Positions 1 to 8,884 of a stretch of DNA of 64,000 nucleotides are shown one piece after another (the stretch's first letter is position 1; each line of letters begins with the position of its first letter). The translations under genes were made by a program, and so were the position numbers. The stretch covers positions 212,159 to 276,158 of the forward strand of contig NZ_QVMV01000028.1 of assembly GCF_003417465.1 (NCBI RefSeq). The letters run 5' to 3'. The notes below the pieces were generated by a model. It worked only from the letters and a program-made list of their open reading frames with translations, had not been told where the DNA came from and searched no databases. The DNA is from Wenzhouxiangella sp. 15190 (GTDB lineage Bacteria > Pseudomonadota > Gammaproteobacteria > Xanthomonadales > Wenzhouxiangellaceae).

Positions 1-71
1 TCACAGTCACCCTGGTGTTCAGCCGGTTTCTCGAGACTGGCCGGATACGCGGGGTGTGGGAATCGAAATGA
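1..71 (+). CDS. mrpF: MrpF/MnhF cation antiporter subunit, C-terminal end (partial)
   Basis: Only the last 22 codons lie in the window (reading frame starting at base 3, TGA at 69-71). The peptide reads TVTLVFSRFLETGRIRGVWE followed by SK and stop. This matches the hydrophobic end plus basic tail usual for MrpF, a small three-helix subunit of Mrp antiporters. The next gene is mrpG, with its ATG overlapping this stop (ATGA), the standard F-G order. The assignment rests mainly on that order and the C-terminal pattern. Confidence 0.7.
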   Translation, partial: TVTLVFSRFLETGRIRGVWESK

Positions 72-394
72 TGGCGGCGATTCAAGCGACCCTGGCCGGC
101 CTTCTCATCGTGGCGGGCGCGGCGTTTTTCTTCATCGGCACCATTGGATTGCTACGCCTGCCCGATTTCTACACCCGGGTGCATGCGGTGACCAAGTGCG
201 ATGCACTGGGTGCCGGACTGGTGCTTCTCGGTTTGGCAATCCTGGCTGGCTTCGACGGTAGCGGCATTCGCATCATCGCCCTGATCGCGCTGGTGCTGCT
301 GTCGAGCCCCACCGCCGGCCATGCACTGGCACGCGCCGCGTGGCGGGCCGGTCTTGAACCCTGGTACAGGAAATCCGGTCATGTCGGTCAGTGA
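68..394 (+). CDS. mrpG: Mrp antiporter subunit G (MnhG)
   Basis: A small membrane subunit of the Mrp multi-subunit Na+(K+)/H+ antiporter in the inner membrane. The 108-residue protein has the family signature near its N-terminus: a hydrophobic helix followed by GLLRLPDFYTRVHAVTK, then two further membrane segments. I chose ATG 68 because it overlaps the stop of the upstream mrpF fragment (ATGA); ATG 71 is equally possible and GTG 56 is less likely. The stop lies inside the next gene, so translational coupling along the operon is likely. Confidence 0.9.
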   Translation: MMAAIQATLAGLLIVAGAAFFFIGTIGLLRLPDFYTRVHAVTKCDALGAGLVLLGLAILAGFDGSGIRIIALIALVLLSSPTAGHALARAAWRAGLEPWYRKSGHVGQ

Positions 395-629
395 TCTTTT
401 CGATCTACTCATTCTCGCCCTGCTGATCACCTGCGTGCTCGGCATAGCCCGGGTCCGTGACCTGGCCACGGCAGTCACCCTCTTTGCCATCTACAGTTTC
501 GTGCTGTGCCTGCTGTGGGCCCATCGCGGCGCACCGGACGTGGCCATGACTGAGGCGGCGGTCGGCGCCGGCATCACCGCCGTGCTGTTCTTCACGGCGA
601 TCGCGAAAATCGGGCGGCGCGAAAAATGA
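381..629 (+). CDS. DUF4040/MbhD-like Mrp subunit
   Basis: An 82-residue, three-helix protein with the core APDVAMTEAAVGAGI, characteristic of the DUF4040 segment that forms part of the C-terminal region of full-length MrpA and is MbhD in membrane-bound hydrogenases. It starts 14 bases inside mrpG and overlaps the next gene by 4 bases. Here the segment is a separate small gene, whereas in the second Mrp operon of this window (36140-37111) it is fused to the MnhB domain. The role is structural or part of ion conduction in the antiporter. Confidence 0.85.
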   Translation: MSVSDLFDLLILALLITCVLGIARVRDLATAVTLFAIYSFVLCLLWAHRGAPDVAMTEAAVGAGITAVLFFTAIAKIGRREK

Positions 630-1348
630 GGAAATTCCTTGCCCTGGTCCTTATCGCAGCCCTCGGCGCAGTCCTGATCGCCGCCGTCGTTAACCTGCCG
701 GAACCGGGCACTACCGATTCGCCGGTTCATACTCATGTCAGCGCCGGCTACATCAAGGGCGGACACGAAGCCGGCGGCGCCGATAACCTGGTGACAGCCG
801 TCCTGCTCAACTACCGCGCAATCGACACCTTCGGCGAAGTGACGGTGATCTTCACCGCGCTGATCGCCGTCCTGGCAGCCACTTCGCTGGCGGGTCCGAC
901 CGAACGCTCCGGCACCCAAAATATCGATCTTAAGACTACCCGGGTACCGGTCAGTCCGGTGGTTTCGTTCGTCGTCAGACTGATGGCCCCCTTCATCGCG
1001 ACCTTCGCGCTGTTCGTGATGCTCAAGGGCCACGAGTTGCCCGGCGGCGGCTTCCAGGGCGGCGTGGTCCTCGGCGCGATGTTGATCCTGCTGGCCTTGT
1101 TCAGCGGCCGGACCGACAAGACCGACGACGAAGAGTTACCGCCCGGTTTGCGCAACTGGATCCGTGCCGCCGGTCCGTTGGTATTCGGTGCGCTGGGGCT
1201 CACCGGGCTGGTATTTTCCGGATGGCTGTTCTCGCTTCCCGACCACCCATTCTGGCGCGAGATGGTGATGATCGGCCTGGAACTCGGTATCGGGATCGGC
1301 GGCGCGGCGGTTCTGGTCGGATTGTTCCGGGCGCTCAGGGAGGGGTGA
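626..1348 (+). CDS. mrpB: MbhE-MnhB fusion, Mrp antiporter subunit B-like
   Basis: A 240-residue membrane protein. Residues about 1-95 resemble MbhE (the end of the MrpA C-terminal region; one helix, a periplasmic stretch, then NYRAIDTFGEVTVIFTALIA). Residues about 110-240 are MnhB, with the signature GHELPGGGFQGGVVLGA. It overlaps the preceding gene by ATGA and is followed one base later by mrpC, so it is part of one operon. Function: membrane subunit of the Mrp antiporter. The domain split is assigned from known family order. Confidence 0.87.
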   Translation: MRKFLALVLIAALGAVLIAAVVNLPEPGTTDSPVHTHVSAGYIKGGHEAGGADNLVTAVLLNYRAIDTFGEVTVIFTALIAVLAATSLAGPTERSGTQNIDLKTTRVPVSPVVSFVVRLMAPFIATFALFVMLKGHELPGGGFQGGVVLGAMLILLALFSGRTDKTDDEELPPGLRNWIRAAGPLVFGALGLTGLVFSGWLFSLPDHPFWREMVMIGLELGIGIGGAAVLVGLFRALREG

Positions 1349-1349
1349 A

Positions 1350-1700
1350 ATGAATGTACTTCTGACCCATGTCGATTACATCGCCGCCGTAGCCATATTC
1401 CTGGTCGGGCTCTACATTCTTCTGGTCAAGCAGAACCTGCTAAAGAAGATCCTCGGCCTCAACATCATGGAAACGGCCGTATTCGCGTTCATTGTCACTG
1501 CCGGCATGACCGACAACGGCGTGCCGCCCCTGCTGGGCCCGGACGCGGTCGGCCCTTTCGCCAGCCCGCTGCCGCATGCGCTGGTACTGACCGGAATCGT
1601 CGTGGCCGTCAGCATCACCGCACTCGCACTCGCGCTAATCGTCCGGGTCAAGCGCGAATGCGGGAGCGTGGAACTGAACGAACTGGGCAAAGTCGAGTAA
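1350..1700 (+). CDS. mrpC: Mrp antiporter subunit C (MnhC/NuoK-like)
   Basis: A 116-residue protein with three membrane helices, homologous to NuoK of respiratory complex I. It contains the typical segment VGLYILLVKQNLLKKILGLNIMETAVFAF in the first half and DAVGPFASPLPHALVLTGIVV, where the PHALVLTGIVV stretch is diagnostic for MnhC. It stops directly before the ATG of the mrpD homologue (TAA at 1698-1700, ATG at 1701). Confidence 0.92.
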   Translation: MNVLLTHVDYIAAVAIFLVGLYILLVKQNLLKKILGLNIMETAVFAFIVTAGMTDNGVPPLLGPDAVGPFASPLPHALVLTGIVVAVSITALALALIVRVKRECGSVELNELGKVE

Positions 1701-3185
1701 ATGAGCGCCGCGGCCCACGGCCTGGCGCTGGTGGTGCTGGTTCCCATCGTGGGCGGCGCCCTGATTCCGGCCCTGTTCCGGCGCTTTCCGACTGCGGCAT
1801 GGGGGTTCGCGCTGGCTTCGAGTGCGCTCACCCTGGCCATCAGCATTTCACTGATCCGGCGACTGCTCGCTGAAGGCCCGTTCTCATACGCGGCGGGTGG
1901 CTGGCCGCCCCCCTACGGCGTGGCATTGCATTTCGACCGCTTCGGCGCCGCCATCGCCGTTTTCAGCATGATCACCCTGCTCGTTCTGATCTTCTCCCGA
2001 CGCTACATTCCGGCGGTTGTGCCGATTGCCCGCATTCCGCTCTACTACGCGCTGGTGATGATCAACCTGGGCGGCATGAACGGTTTTCTGGTCACCGGGG
2101 ATCTGTTCAATTTGTTCGTGTTCATGGAAGTGTTTTCGGTATCAGCCTACGCCCTGGTGGCCATGGCGCGCGGGCCCCAGGCCGGCCTGGCCGCTATCAA
2201 GTACCTGCTGCTGGGTGCAGTATCGTCGCTACTGGTGCTGTTCGCCATCGGCCTGATCTTCGCCCAGACCGGCACGCTCAACATGGCCGACGCTGCCGGC
2301 CGTCTGGACGCCGCGGCGTCGATCGTGCCCACCGCCCTGGCACTGGGAGCGCTGACTATCGGCTTCATGGTCAAGGCGGCACTGTTCCCGCTGCATGTGT
2401 GGCTCCCGGATGCCCACGCCAGCGCGCCCGCTCCGGTCAGCGCACTACTCTCCGCGGTGGTCGTGAAGGCAGGCGTAATCGGCATTATCCGCACCCTGCA
2501 GACCTTCAGCGATCACGGGTCGCTCCAATTGATGCCACTCCAATCTCTCCTGATATGGCTAGGCGCCATCGCGGTGCTTTGGGGTGCAGTCGCAGCCCTC
2601 GTCCAGAGCGACCTCAAGCGTTTGCTGGCCTATTCGACCGTCACCAACATCGGTTATATCTTCATCGGTCTCGGCATCGGCTCGGCCACTGCCGCCAGTG
2701 GCGCCGCGGTGCATATAATCAACCATGCCGTGATCAAGGCCGCCCTCTTTCTGGCCGCCGGCGCCCTCATCCACCAGAGCGGGCTCCGTCATATCGACGA
2801 CCTGCGCGGTCTGGGCGAGCGCATGCCGCTCTCGGCCCTGGCGCTCGGTGTCGCGCTGCTGGCAGTGGCCGGCGTACCGCCGACGGCCGGCTTCGTGGGC
2901 AAGTGGCAGATTGGCCTCGGCGCGCTGGAGACCGGGCGTCCGTTACTCATGGGGGTCGTCATCGTCGGTGGTCTGCTTGTACTGACCTACGGCGTGCGTA
3001 TCATCAACACCCTGTTCTTCCGGCCGCCGCTGCATGTCCGCGTGGTCACCTCCCGGGAAGCTCCGCCCTCCATGCTGGCAGCGATACTGCTCCTGGCCGC
3101 CAGCAGCTTCCTGCTCGGTCTGGCCGGCAAACCGATGCTCGATTTCGTCGCCCCGGCGATCCTGCCCCTGACCGACACCGGCTGA
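1701..3185 (+). CDS. mrpD: Mrp antiporter subunit D (NuoM/N-like)
   Basis: A 494-residue polytopic proton-translocating-type subunit (Proton_antipo_M family). The key TM5 glutamate is present in LFVFMEVFSVSAYAL and the TM7 lysine in SALLSAVVVKAGVIG. The segment LPDAHASAPAPVSALL precedes it, as in MrpD and NuoM/N. The end RIINTLFFRPP is typical of MrpD. It directly follows mrpC and precedes three more paralogous subunits. Confidence 0.92.
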   Translation: MSAAAHGLALVVLVPIVGGALIPALFRRFPTAAWGFALASSALTLAISISLIRRLLAEGPFSYAAGGWPPPYGVALHFDRFGAAIAVFSMITLLVLIFSRRYIPAVVPIARIPLYYALVMINLGGMNGFLVTGDLFNLFVFMEVFSVSAYALVAMARGPQAGLAAIKYLLLGAVSSLLVLFAIGLIFAQTGTLNMADAAGRLDAAASIVPTALALGALTIGFMVKAALFPLHVWLPDAHASAPAPVSALLSAVVVKAGVIGIIRTLQTFSDHGSLQLMPLQSLLIWLGAIAVLWGAVAALVQSDLKRLLAYSTVTNIGYIFIGLGIGSATAASGAAVHIINHAVIKAALFLAAGALIHQSGLRHIDDLRGLGERMPLSALALGVALLAVAGVPPTAGFVGKWQIGLGALETGRPLLMGVVIVGGLLVLTYGVRIINTLFFRPPLHVRVVTSREAPPSMLAAILLLAASSFLLGLAGKPMLDFVAPAILPLTDTG

Positions 3186-3188
3186 GCC

Positions 3189-4682
3189 ATGCCGATCGAA
3201 CTGCATGATCTTCGCCCCGTTCTCGCGCCCCTCATCTCGGCACTGTGCGCCGGCGGCGTGTTCGTCATGGGGACGAGCGGGCGCTGGCGCGCCATCTGGA
3301 GCCTGGCGGCAGCCGGACTCAAGTTCGTCATCGTATGGTCCATGCTGCCGGGCACTCTGGCGGGTTCGGTCTACATCTTCCGGGTCGGTGAAATCCTACC
3401 CGGGCTGTCAATCGCCTTCCGGGTCGATGCATTCGGCCTCTTTTATGCCCTGGTCACTGCCACGCTGTGGGTGCTGACCACGGTCTACGCGCTCGCCTAC
3501 ATGAAAGGCAGCCATGCGCTCAAGCGCTTTTTCGGCTTCTTCGCGCTGTGCATCTCGACCACCGTGGCAATCGCCTTCGCCGAAAACCTCTTCACCCTGT
3601 TTCTTTTCTACGAACTGCTTACCGTCTGCACCTATCCCCTGGTCATTCACGACCAGGATGCCGAAGCGCGCCGGGCCGGCCGCAAGTACCTTGCCTATAC
3701 CCTTTGCGGCGGCGCCGTGATTCTGGCCGGCATGCTGCTGGTCTTCCATTCCGCCGGCACACTCAGCCTGGCCGAAGGCGGCATCCTCGGCGATGTCGAC
3801 GACCATCGTGTGTTGCTCCTGATCTTCCTCACCCTGGTCGGGGGGTTCGGCGTCAAGGCGGCGATCATGCCGTTGCATGCCTGGTTGCCCGCCGCCATGG
3901 TGGCGCCGACGCCGGTCAGTGCATTGCTGCATGCTGTCGCCGTGGTCAAGGCCGGGGCATTCGGCGTGGTGCGGGTCCTCTATGACGTGTTCGGCGTGAA
4001 TCTGCTCAAGAGCCTGGGATTCGCCACCTGGCTGGGCTACCTGGCCGGCTTCACGATCATTGCCGGCTCCATCATGGCCCTGCGCCAGAACCGGCTCAAG
4101 GCCAGGCTGGCGTGGTCGACCATCAGCCAGCTGTCCTACATCCTTCTGGCCGCTTCCCTGCTGACCCCGGCTGCGGCACTGGCGGCCATCATCCACCTGG
4201 CCAACCAGGCCTTCACCAAGATCACCATGTTCTTCGTCGCCGGCGCCATCGAGCACAACACCGGCAAAACACACATCGACCAACTCGACGGAATCGGCTA
4301 CCGCATGCCGTGGACCATGGCCGCGTTCACCATCGCCGGACTGAGCTTCATGGGCGTGCCCCTGCTGGCCGGCTTCATTACCAAATGGTATCTCTCGCTG
4401 GGTGCCCTTGCGGCCGACAGCGGCGGATTCGTCGCGCTGATGGCACTCAGCGGTCTACTCAATGCCGCCTACTGGCTGCCGATTATCTATCGCGCCTACT
4501 TCCGTGAAACCGGCATTCCGCAACTGCGTGAGGAAACACCCTGGATGCTGCTGGCACCGATCGGAATCTGCGCCGGTTACGTCATTCTGCTCGGAACAGG
4601 CGCGCAGGCCCCGCTGATGCCATTTTCACTGGCCGAATCGGCTGTGCGCCTCGCCTTCGGCTTGGAAGGAGGCATCCCATGA
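3189..4682 (+). CDS. NuoL/MrpD-like antiporter subunit
   Basis: A second 497-residue member of the proton-conducting antiporter-like family. It has the TM5 glutamate (LFLFYELLTVCTYPL), the TM7 lysine (SALLHAVAVVKAGAFG), and the LHAWLPAAMVAPTPVSALLH motif. The nearest relative in this window is the 38908-40383 protein of the second operon, which shares the VVKxGxFGVxR and GIGWRMPWTMGAFT-like stretches. It starts three bases after mrpD stops and overlaps the next gene by ATGA. It is an integral part of the Mrp-like complex rather than complex I, since no nuo core genes are present. Confidence 0.88.
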   Translation: MPIELHDLRPVLAPLISALCAGGVFVMGTSGRWRAIWSLAAAGLKFVIVWSMLPGTLAGSVYIFRVGEILPGLSIAFRVDAFGLFYALVTATLWVLTTVYALAYMKGSHALKRFFGFFALCISTTVAIAFAENLFTLFLFYELLTVCTYPLVIHDQDAEARRAGRKYLAYTLCGGAVILAGMLLVFHSAGTLSLAEGGILGDVDDHRVLLLIFLTLVGGFGVKAAIMPLHAWLPAAMVAPTPVSALLHAVAVVKAGAFGVVRVLYDVFGVNLLKSLGFATWLGYLAGFTIIAGSIMALRQNRLKARLAWSTISQLSYILLAASLLTPAAALAAIIHLANQAFTKITMFFVAGAIEHNTGKTHIDQLDGIGYRMPWTMAAFTIAGLSFMGVPLLAGFITKWYLSLGALAADSGGFVALMALSGLLNAAYWLPIIYRAYFRETGIPQLREETPWMLLAPIGICAGYVILLGTGAQAPLMPFSLAESAVRLAFGLEGGIP

Positions 4683-6169
4683 CCCTGACCTCGCTGCTGC
4701 CACTGATCGCGTTGGCACTGCCGATTATCGGTGGTCTGGCGGCCCTGGGAGCCGGTCGACGCAACCGGCGTCTGGGCATTGCCGTGGTTGCCGGGACGGC
4801 CGTTACGACATTCCTGATCACCGCGCTCCTGGCGCTGGCGGCAAAAGACGGCCTCCTCAGAGAAATGACGCTGGTCCAGATCGCACCGCCGGTGTGGATC
4901 GTTTTCCGGATCGACCCGCTCGGCACCCTGTTCGCGGCCACCGTCTCGGGACTTTTCCTCCTCGCCCTGATCTACGCCTTCGGCTATCTGCCGGATGACC
5001 GCAGGCAGTGGCGGTTTCATGCCTTCGCCATGGCCTGCCAGGGCTGCATGATCGGGGTAGCCTTCGCCGGCAACCTGGTCACGCTGCTCGTCTTCTATGA
5101 GCTGTTCTCGCTCCTCAGCTATCCCCTGATCACGCACGATCGGACACGGGTGGCCGTCGCTGCCGGCCTGAAGTACCTGGTCTACATCATCACCGGTGGC
5201 GCCTTTGTATGGGCCGGCATCATTCTGGTCTTTCACCTCGGCGGCGAGATCCGGTTCCTTCCGGGCGGCCTGGCGGATATCAACGGTTCGCCCGGCCTCG
5301 TGCTCGCCACTTTCGCCTGCCTGGTCACAGGCTTCGGCGTCAAGGCGGCGCTGATGCCGCTGCACGGCTGGGTGCCGGATGCACATCCGGCCGCCCCGGC
5401 CCCGTTCTCGGCCGTGCTTTCCGGGGTGATGGTGGCCACCGGCGTCTTCGGCATCCTGCGGGTGATGTTTGAAATCTTCGGCGTGTCGCGCCTGATTGAG
5501 ATGGGGGTACTGCCGTGGCTGGGTGGAATCGCCGGCGCAAGCGTTCTTCTGGCCGCGGCACGAGCCGTCGGCGAGGACGATCTCAAACGCCGACTGGCCT
5601 GGTCGACCATCAGCCAGATGGCCTATGTGCTCATGGCCGTTTCGACAATCGGCGGCCAGGCGGTGACCGGCGCGTTCGTCCACATTACCCATCATGCCTT
5701 TCTCAAGGGCGGGCTGTTCTTCTGCGCCGGGCTGGTCGCGACCGTCACCGGTGCAACCCGGATCAGCCAGCTCCGGGGGCTGGCACAACGCATGCCGGTA
5801 ACCTCCCTGGCGCTGACCGTTCTGGCCCTCGGCCTGGTGGGTATTCCACCCCTGTCGGGATTCATCAGCAAGTGGCTGCTCGGCCTGGGACTGGCCGACG
5901 CCGGCGCCATGGTCCGGCTGGGTGTAATGCTTGCCGGCGCCCTGCTCGCGGCCGTCTACCTGTGGCCGATCATCTACCGGATCTGGCTGCCCACCGATGA
6001 TCCGCGGTTCGCCCATAGCCACAGCCGCGAAGCTTCCGGGTGGATGCTGGGCATACTGATCGCAACCGGAATGCTGGCCGTAATCCTGGGAACGGCGGCC
6101 ACCCTGCCGGGCTTCCCCCTCGACCTGGCGAAGAACGCTGCACAGTGGCTCGTGGAGCCGCCGCCATGA
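4679..6169 (+). CDS. MrpD-like antiporter subunit lacking the TM7 lysine
   Basis: A 496-residue paralogue of the preceding two proteins, with TM5 glutamate in LLVFYELFSLLSYPL. The TM7 segment reads SAVLSGVMVATGVFG, so residue 253 is Ala where the active paralogues carry Lys (VKAG/IKTG). In complex I and Mrp subunits this lysine is part of the proton path, so this subunit may be structural or altered in conduction. The overlap with the next gene (ATGATG over TGA at 6166-6169) shows tight operon packing. Confidence 0.87.
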   Translation: MTLTSLLPLIALALPIIGGLAALGAGRRNRRLGIAVVAGTAVTTFLITALLALAAKDGLLREMTLVQIAPPVWIVFRIDPLGTLFAATVSGLFLLALIYAFGYLPDDRRQWRFHAFAMACQGCMIGVAFAGNLVTLLVFYELFSLLSYPLITHDRTRVAVAAGLKYLVYIITGGAFVWAGIILVFHLGGEIRFLPGGLADINGSPGLVLATFACLVTGFGVKAALMPLHGWVPDAHPAAPAPFSAVLSGVMVATGVFGILRVMFEIFGVSRLIEMGVLPWLGGIAGASVLLAAARAVGEDDLKRRLAWSTISQMAYVLMAVSTIGGQAVTGAFVHITHHAFLKGGLFFCAGLVATVTGATRISQLRGLAQRMPVTSLALTVLALGLVGIPPLSGFISKWLLGLGLADAGAMVRLGVMLAGALLAAVYLWPIIYRIWLPTDDPRFAHSHSREASGWMLGILIATGMLAVILGTAATLPGFPLDLAKNAAQWLVEPPP

Positions 6170-8616
6170 TGTTTTCCACCGAACTCCTTCTGCCCCTGGT
6201 GGTTCTGCTGCCACTGGTCGCGGCACTGACGCTGGCCTGCGTCCGCATCGGGAAACGCCGTCTGGCGATGGTAGCGGTCACTACTTCCGGGCTGACCCTG
6301 GCAGGCGTGATCGTGCTGGTTCCGGATGTGCTGGCGTCCGGGCGCCTGACCTGGTCGCTGCCGGCCCTGACCGGACGATTCGAACTGACCGCCGATGCCA
6401 TCAGCCTGCTGTTTGCCCTGAGCGGCGCCTTCGTATGGTTCTGCGCCACTGTCTACGCGACCGCTTACCTGTCCGACGACACTGGCCGGAAACGCTTCCA
6501 GGCGACCAGCCTGTTCGTGCTCTCGGCCAATCTCGGCGTCGTGCTCGCCGGCAACCTGCCGACCCTGTATGTCTGCTTCGAATTGCTCGGGCTCGCCGCC
6601 CTGCTCCTGGTCATTCATGATGGCAGCGAGAAAGCGCGCAAGGCCGGCATCAAGTACTTCTGGATGACCCTGATCGGAGGGTTCTTTCTGCTGGCCGGGA
6701 TCCTGCTGGTCCGCGCCATGGCCGGCTCCGATAGCATCGAACCGCTCCCGCCCGGCGCCGGATCGCCCGTGATGCTGTGGACGGCCTTCGTCCTGCTCCT
6801 GATCGGGTTCGGAGTCAAGGCTGGCATGGTGCCGTTGCACACCTGGCTTCCCGACGCACATCCCGCGGCACCGGCCCCGGCCAGCGCACTTTTATCCGGC
6901 GTCATGATCAAGACAGGCGCCTACGGCATATTCCGCATGGTGCATGTCATCTTCCGCCCCGAAGGTGGTGTGGAATCGGCGCTCTCGGCCTGGGCGCTGA
7001 ATGCCCGATTGGGCCTCATCGTGCTATGGCTGGGTATCGCCACAATGCTTGTCGGGGTGATTCTCGCGCTCGGCCAGCATCATGCCAAACGCATGCTGGC
7101 CTGGCACAGCGTCAGCCAGATGGGATTCGTCCTGACCGGAATCGGCGCCGGTGTCTGGCTGGGAAGCGAGGGCGCCATGGGCACCGCCGGCGGCCTGCTG
7201 CATGTAGTCAACCACGCGCTGTTCAAGGCCAGCCTGTTTCTCGGCGCCGGGGTCGTGGCGCTCCATGCCGGCACCGCCGACATGTACCGGCTGGGCGGGC
7301 TGTGGCGGAGGATGCCGGTAACCTTCACCTGCATGCTCGTGGCCGCGGCCGGCATCACCGGCATTCCCCTGTTCAACGGCTTCGTCAGCAAGTGCCTGAT
7401 TCACCATGCCCTGGTGGAGGGAGCCGCCCGGGAAGGCGGTGATTGGCTCGTGGTCGCAGAGTGGATTTTCCTGGCCACCTGTGCCGGCACGGTGGCTTCC
7501 TTCGTCAAACTGATCGGGCTGGTCTTCGTCCGTGCATCCCGACAGCCCCCGCCCCAACCCGTGCGTGACGCCACCGGTCCGATGTCGACGGCCATGATCC
7601 TGCTCACCATCCCGATCATTGTCATCGGACTGCAGCCCGGCATCGTCCTCGAGGGGCTGATCGTTCCGGGACTGAAGACGCTTGCCATTCCGGCCGAGCC
7701 GGTCGGACATTACCTCGACACCTACTACCTCGGCCCATCGGACCTGCGCTCATTCGGCACCGTGCTGGTCGGTGGCATCGCGCTGTTTGCCGTCGGCACC
7801 CGACTGGGGCTGTTCAAACTGGCCGCGCCGGCCTGGTTCGGGGTCGACATCTGGTATCGCCGGGCCGCCGTGACTTTCGTGATCCTCTGCCGTCATGGGG
7901 GAAAACGTGCCGCCGGCCTCCGGGTCACACGCCCCCAACCGAAACGAATCAAACGCACGCGCTCCCTGCCCGGACAAATGCTGACCGTTCTTGACGAGCG
8001 CCTTTCGGCGATTGATGGAACACGTGCCAGGCGCAATACTCTTTACGCCCGACTCGACGAACTGCGCGACAGTATCGTTCGCGCCGCTGTCGACGAATCC
8101 CGCCTGCGTACGCGGGGGCAGAGAAAAGCCGAATCGGTGCGCGCCGACCGTCACCTTAACGCCACCCGGATGATGGCCGGCCTGATCGCTACCCGCCTGC
8201 TCGAACGGACCATGGCGCTCACCGCCGATGACAATGCTGACCGGTCGGTATCCACGGCAATCGAGAAAATCGGGACAGAACGCGACGACTTCGCCCGCAT
8301 GGCTGCCGACGCCGCCGAAACCTGGCTCGAAGGCGGAGATCCCGGAAAGTTGCTTGAAGCCGGCAGGGTGGACCCGGAGCGGGATGCCGGACCCCGCCCG
8401 TCCACTGCCGCCAATCGGGATTGGTGGACCGAACTGTGCGAGTTCATCTTCCGCCCCGCTGTGCGCCACTGGCCAGCAACCGAGCGCTCGGATGACGCTT
8501 CATTGACAAGAGCGATACGTGCCCTGCTCGAACGCACCACGCGCGATCCGAGTTTGGGACTGGGCCTGGCCTTCCTTCTCCTGCTGGCCCTGAGTGCAAG
8601 CTCCATTTTGATCTGA
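6166..8616 (+). CDS. NuoL/MrpD-like subunit with long C-terminal cytoplasmic-type extension
   Basis: An 816-residue protein. Residues about 1-560 are a full antiporter-like domain with the TM5 glutamate (YVCFELLGLAALLL) and TM7 lysine (SALLSGVMIKTGAYG). Residues about 575-795 are charged and helical (Arg/Asp/Glu-rich, with two long predicted helices), and a single hydrophobic helix ends the protein (LGLGLAFLLLLALSASSILI). Ordinary MrpD or NuoL proteins are about 500-620 residues. ATG 6166 is chosen because it overlaps the upstream stop; longer upstream starts would lie inside the previous gene. It is the last gene of the operon. Confidence 0.85.
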   Translation: MMFSTELLLPLVVLLPLVAALTLACVRIGKRRLAMVAVTTSGLTLAGVIVLVPDVLASGRLTWSLPALTGRFELTADAISLLFALSGAFVWFCATVYATAYLSDDTGRKRFQATSLFVLSANLGVVLAGNLPTLYVCFELLGLAALLLVIHDGSEKARKAGIKYFWMTLIGGFFLLAGILLVRAMAGSDSIEPLPPGAGSPVMLWTAFVLLLIGFGVKAGMVPLHTWLPDAHPAAPAPASALLSGVMIKTGAYGIFRMVHVIFRPEGGVESALSAWALNARLGLIVLWLGIATMLVGVILALGQHHAKRMLAWHSVSQMGFVLTGIGAGVWLGSEGAMGTAGGLLHVVNHALFKASLFLGAGVVALHAGTADMYRLGGLWRRMPVTFTCMLVAAAGITGIPLFNGFVSKCLIHHALVEGAAREGGDWLVVAEWIFLATCAGTVASFVKLIGLVFVRASRQPPPQPVRDATGPMSTAMILLTIPIIVIGLQPGIVLEGLIVPGLKTLAIPAEPVGHYLDTYYLGPSDLRSFGTVLVGGIALFAVGTRLGLFKLAAPAWFGVDIWYRRAAVTFVILCRHGGKRAAGLRVTRPQPKRIKRTRSLPGQMLTVLDERLSAIDGTRARRNTLYARLDELRDSIVRAAVDESRLRTRGQRKAESVRADRHLNATRMMAGLIATRLLERTMALTADDNADRSVSTAIEKIGTERDDFARMAADAAETWLEGGDPGKLLEAGRVDPERDAGPRPSTAANRDWWTELCEFIFRPAVRHWPATERSDDASLTRAIRALLERTTRDPSLGLGLAFLLLLALSASSILI

Positions 8617-8884
8617 CCGGATTTCAATTTGATGCAGTTGCTCCGCTTACAACGATCGAGTATCAAGCCCTGGAGCTCATGGCTGTTGATCTTTTCAGAA
8701 ATGCCCGATCAGTACGTGATTTACGGTGGTGCTTCATTCCTGCTTTCCGGCTCCTGGCTGACTCGGGGAATAGGCAAAGGGGAGGAACATGCACCCGCTC
8801 ACGCCTGTCAAAATAAATGACGATCGAAATTGCAGACGCATGGCCTGTATTCCATCCACAACCAAGCCCGAAGGAGATCGAATC

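Noticed and set aside
1..8616. First antiporter operon as respiratory complex I
   Set aside because: MrpG, MrpF and MnhB-type proteins are present and no NuoB/C/D/E/F/G homologue is; this is an Mrp-like system.
8789..8884. In-frame ATG at 8789 extending the Met-rich protein by 32 residues
   Set aside because: It would bury the clear signal peptide; AAGGAG at 8871-8876 supports ATG 8885.
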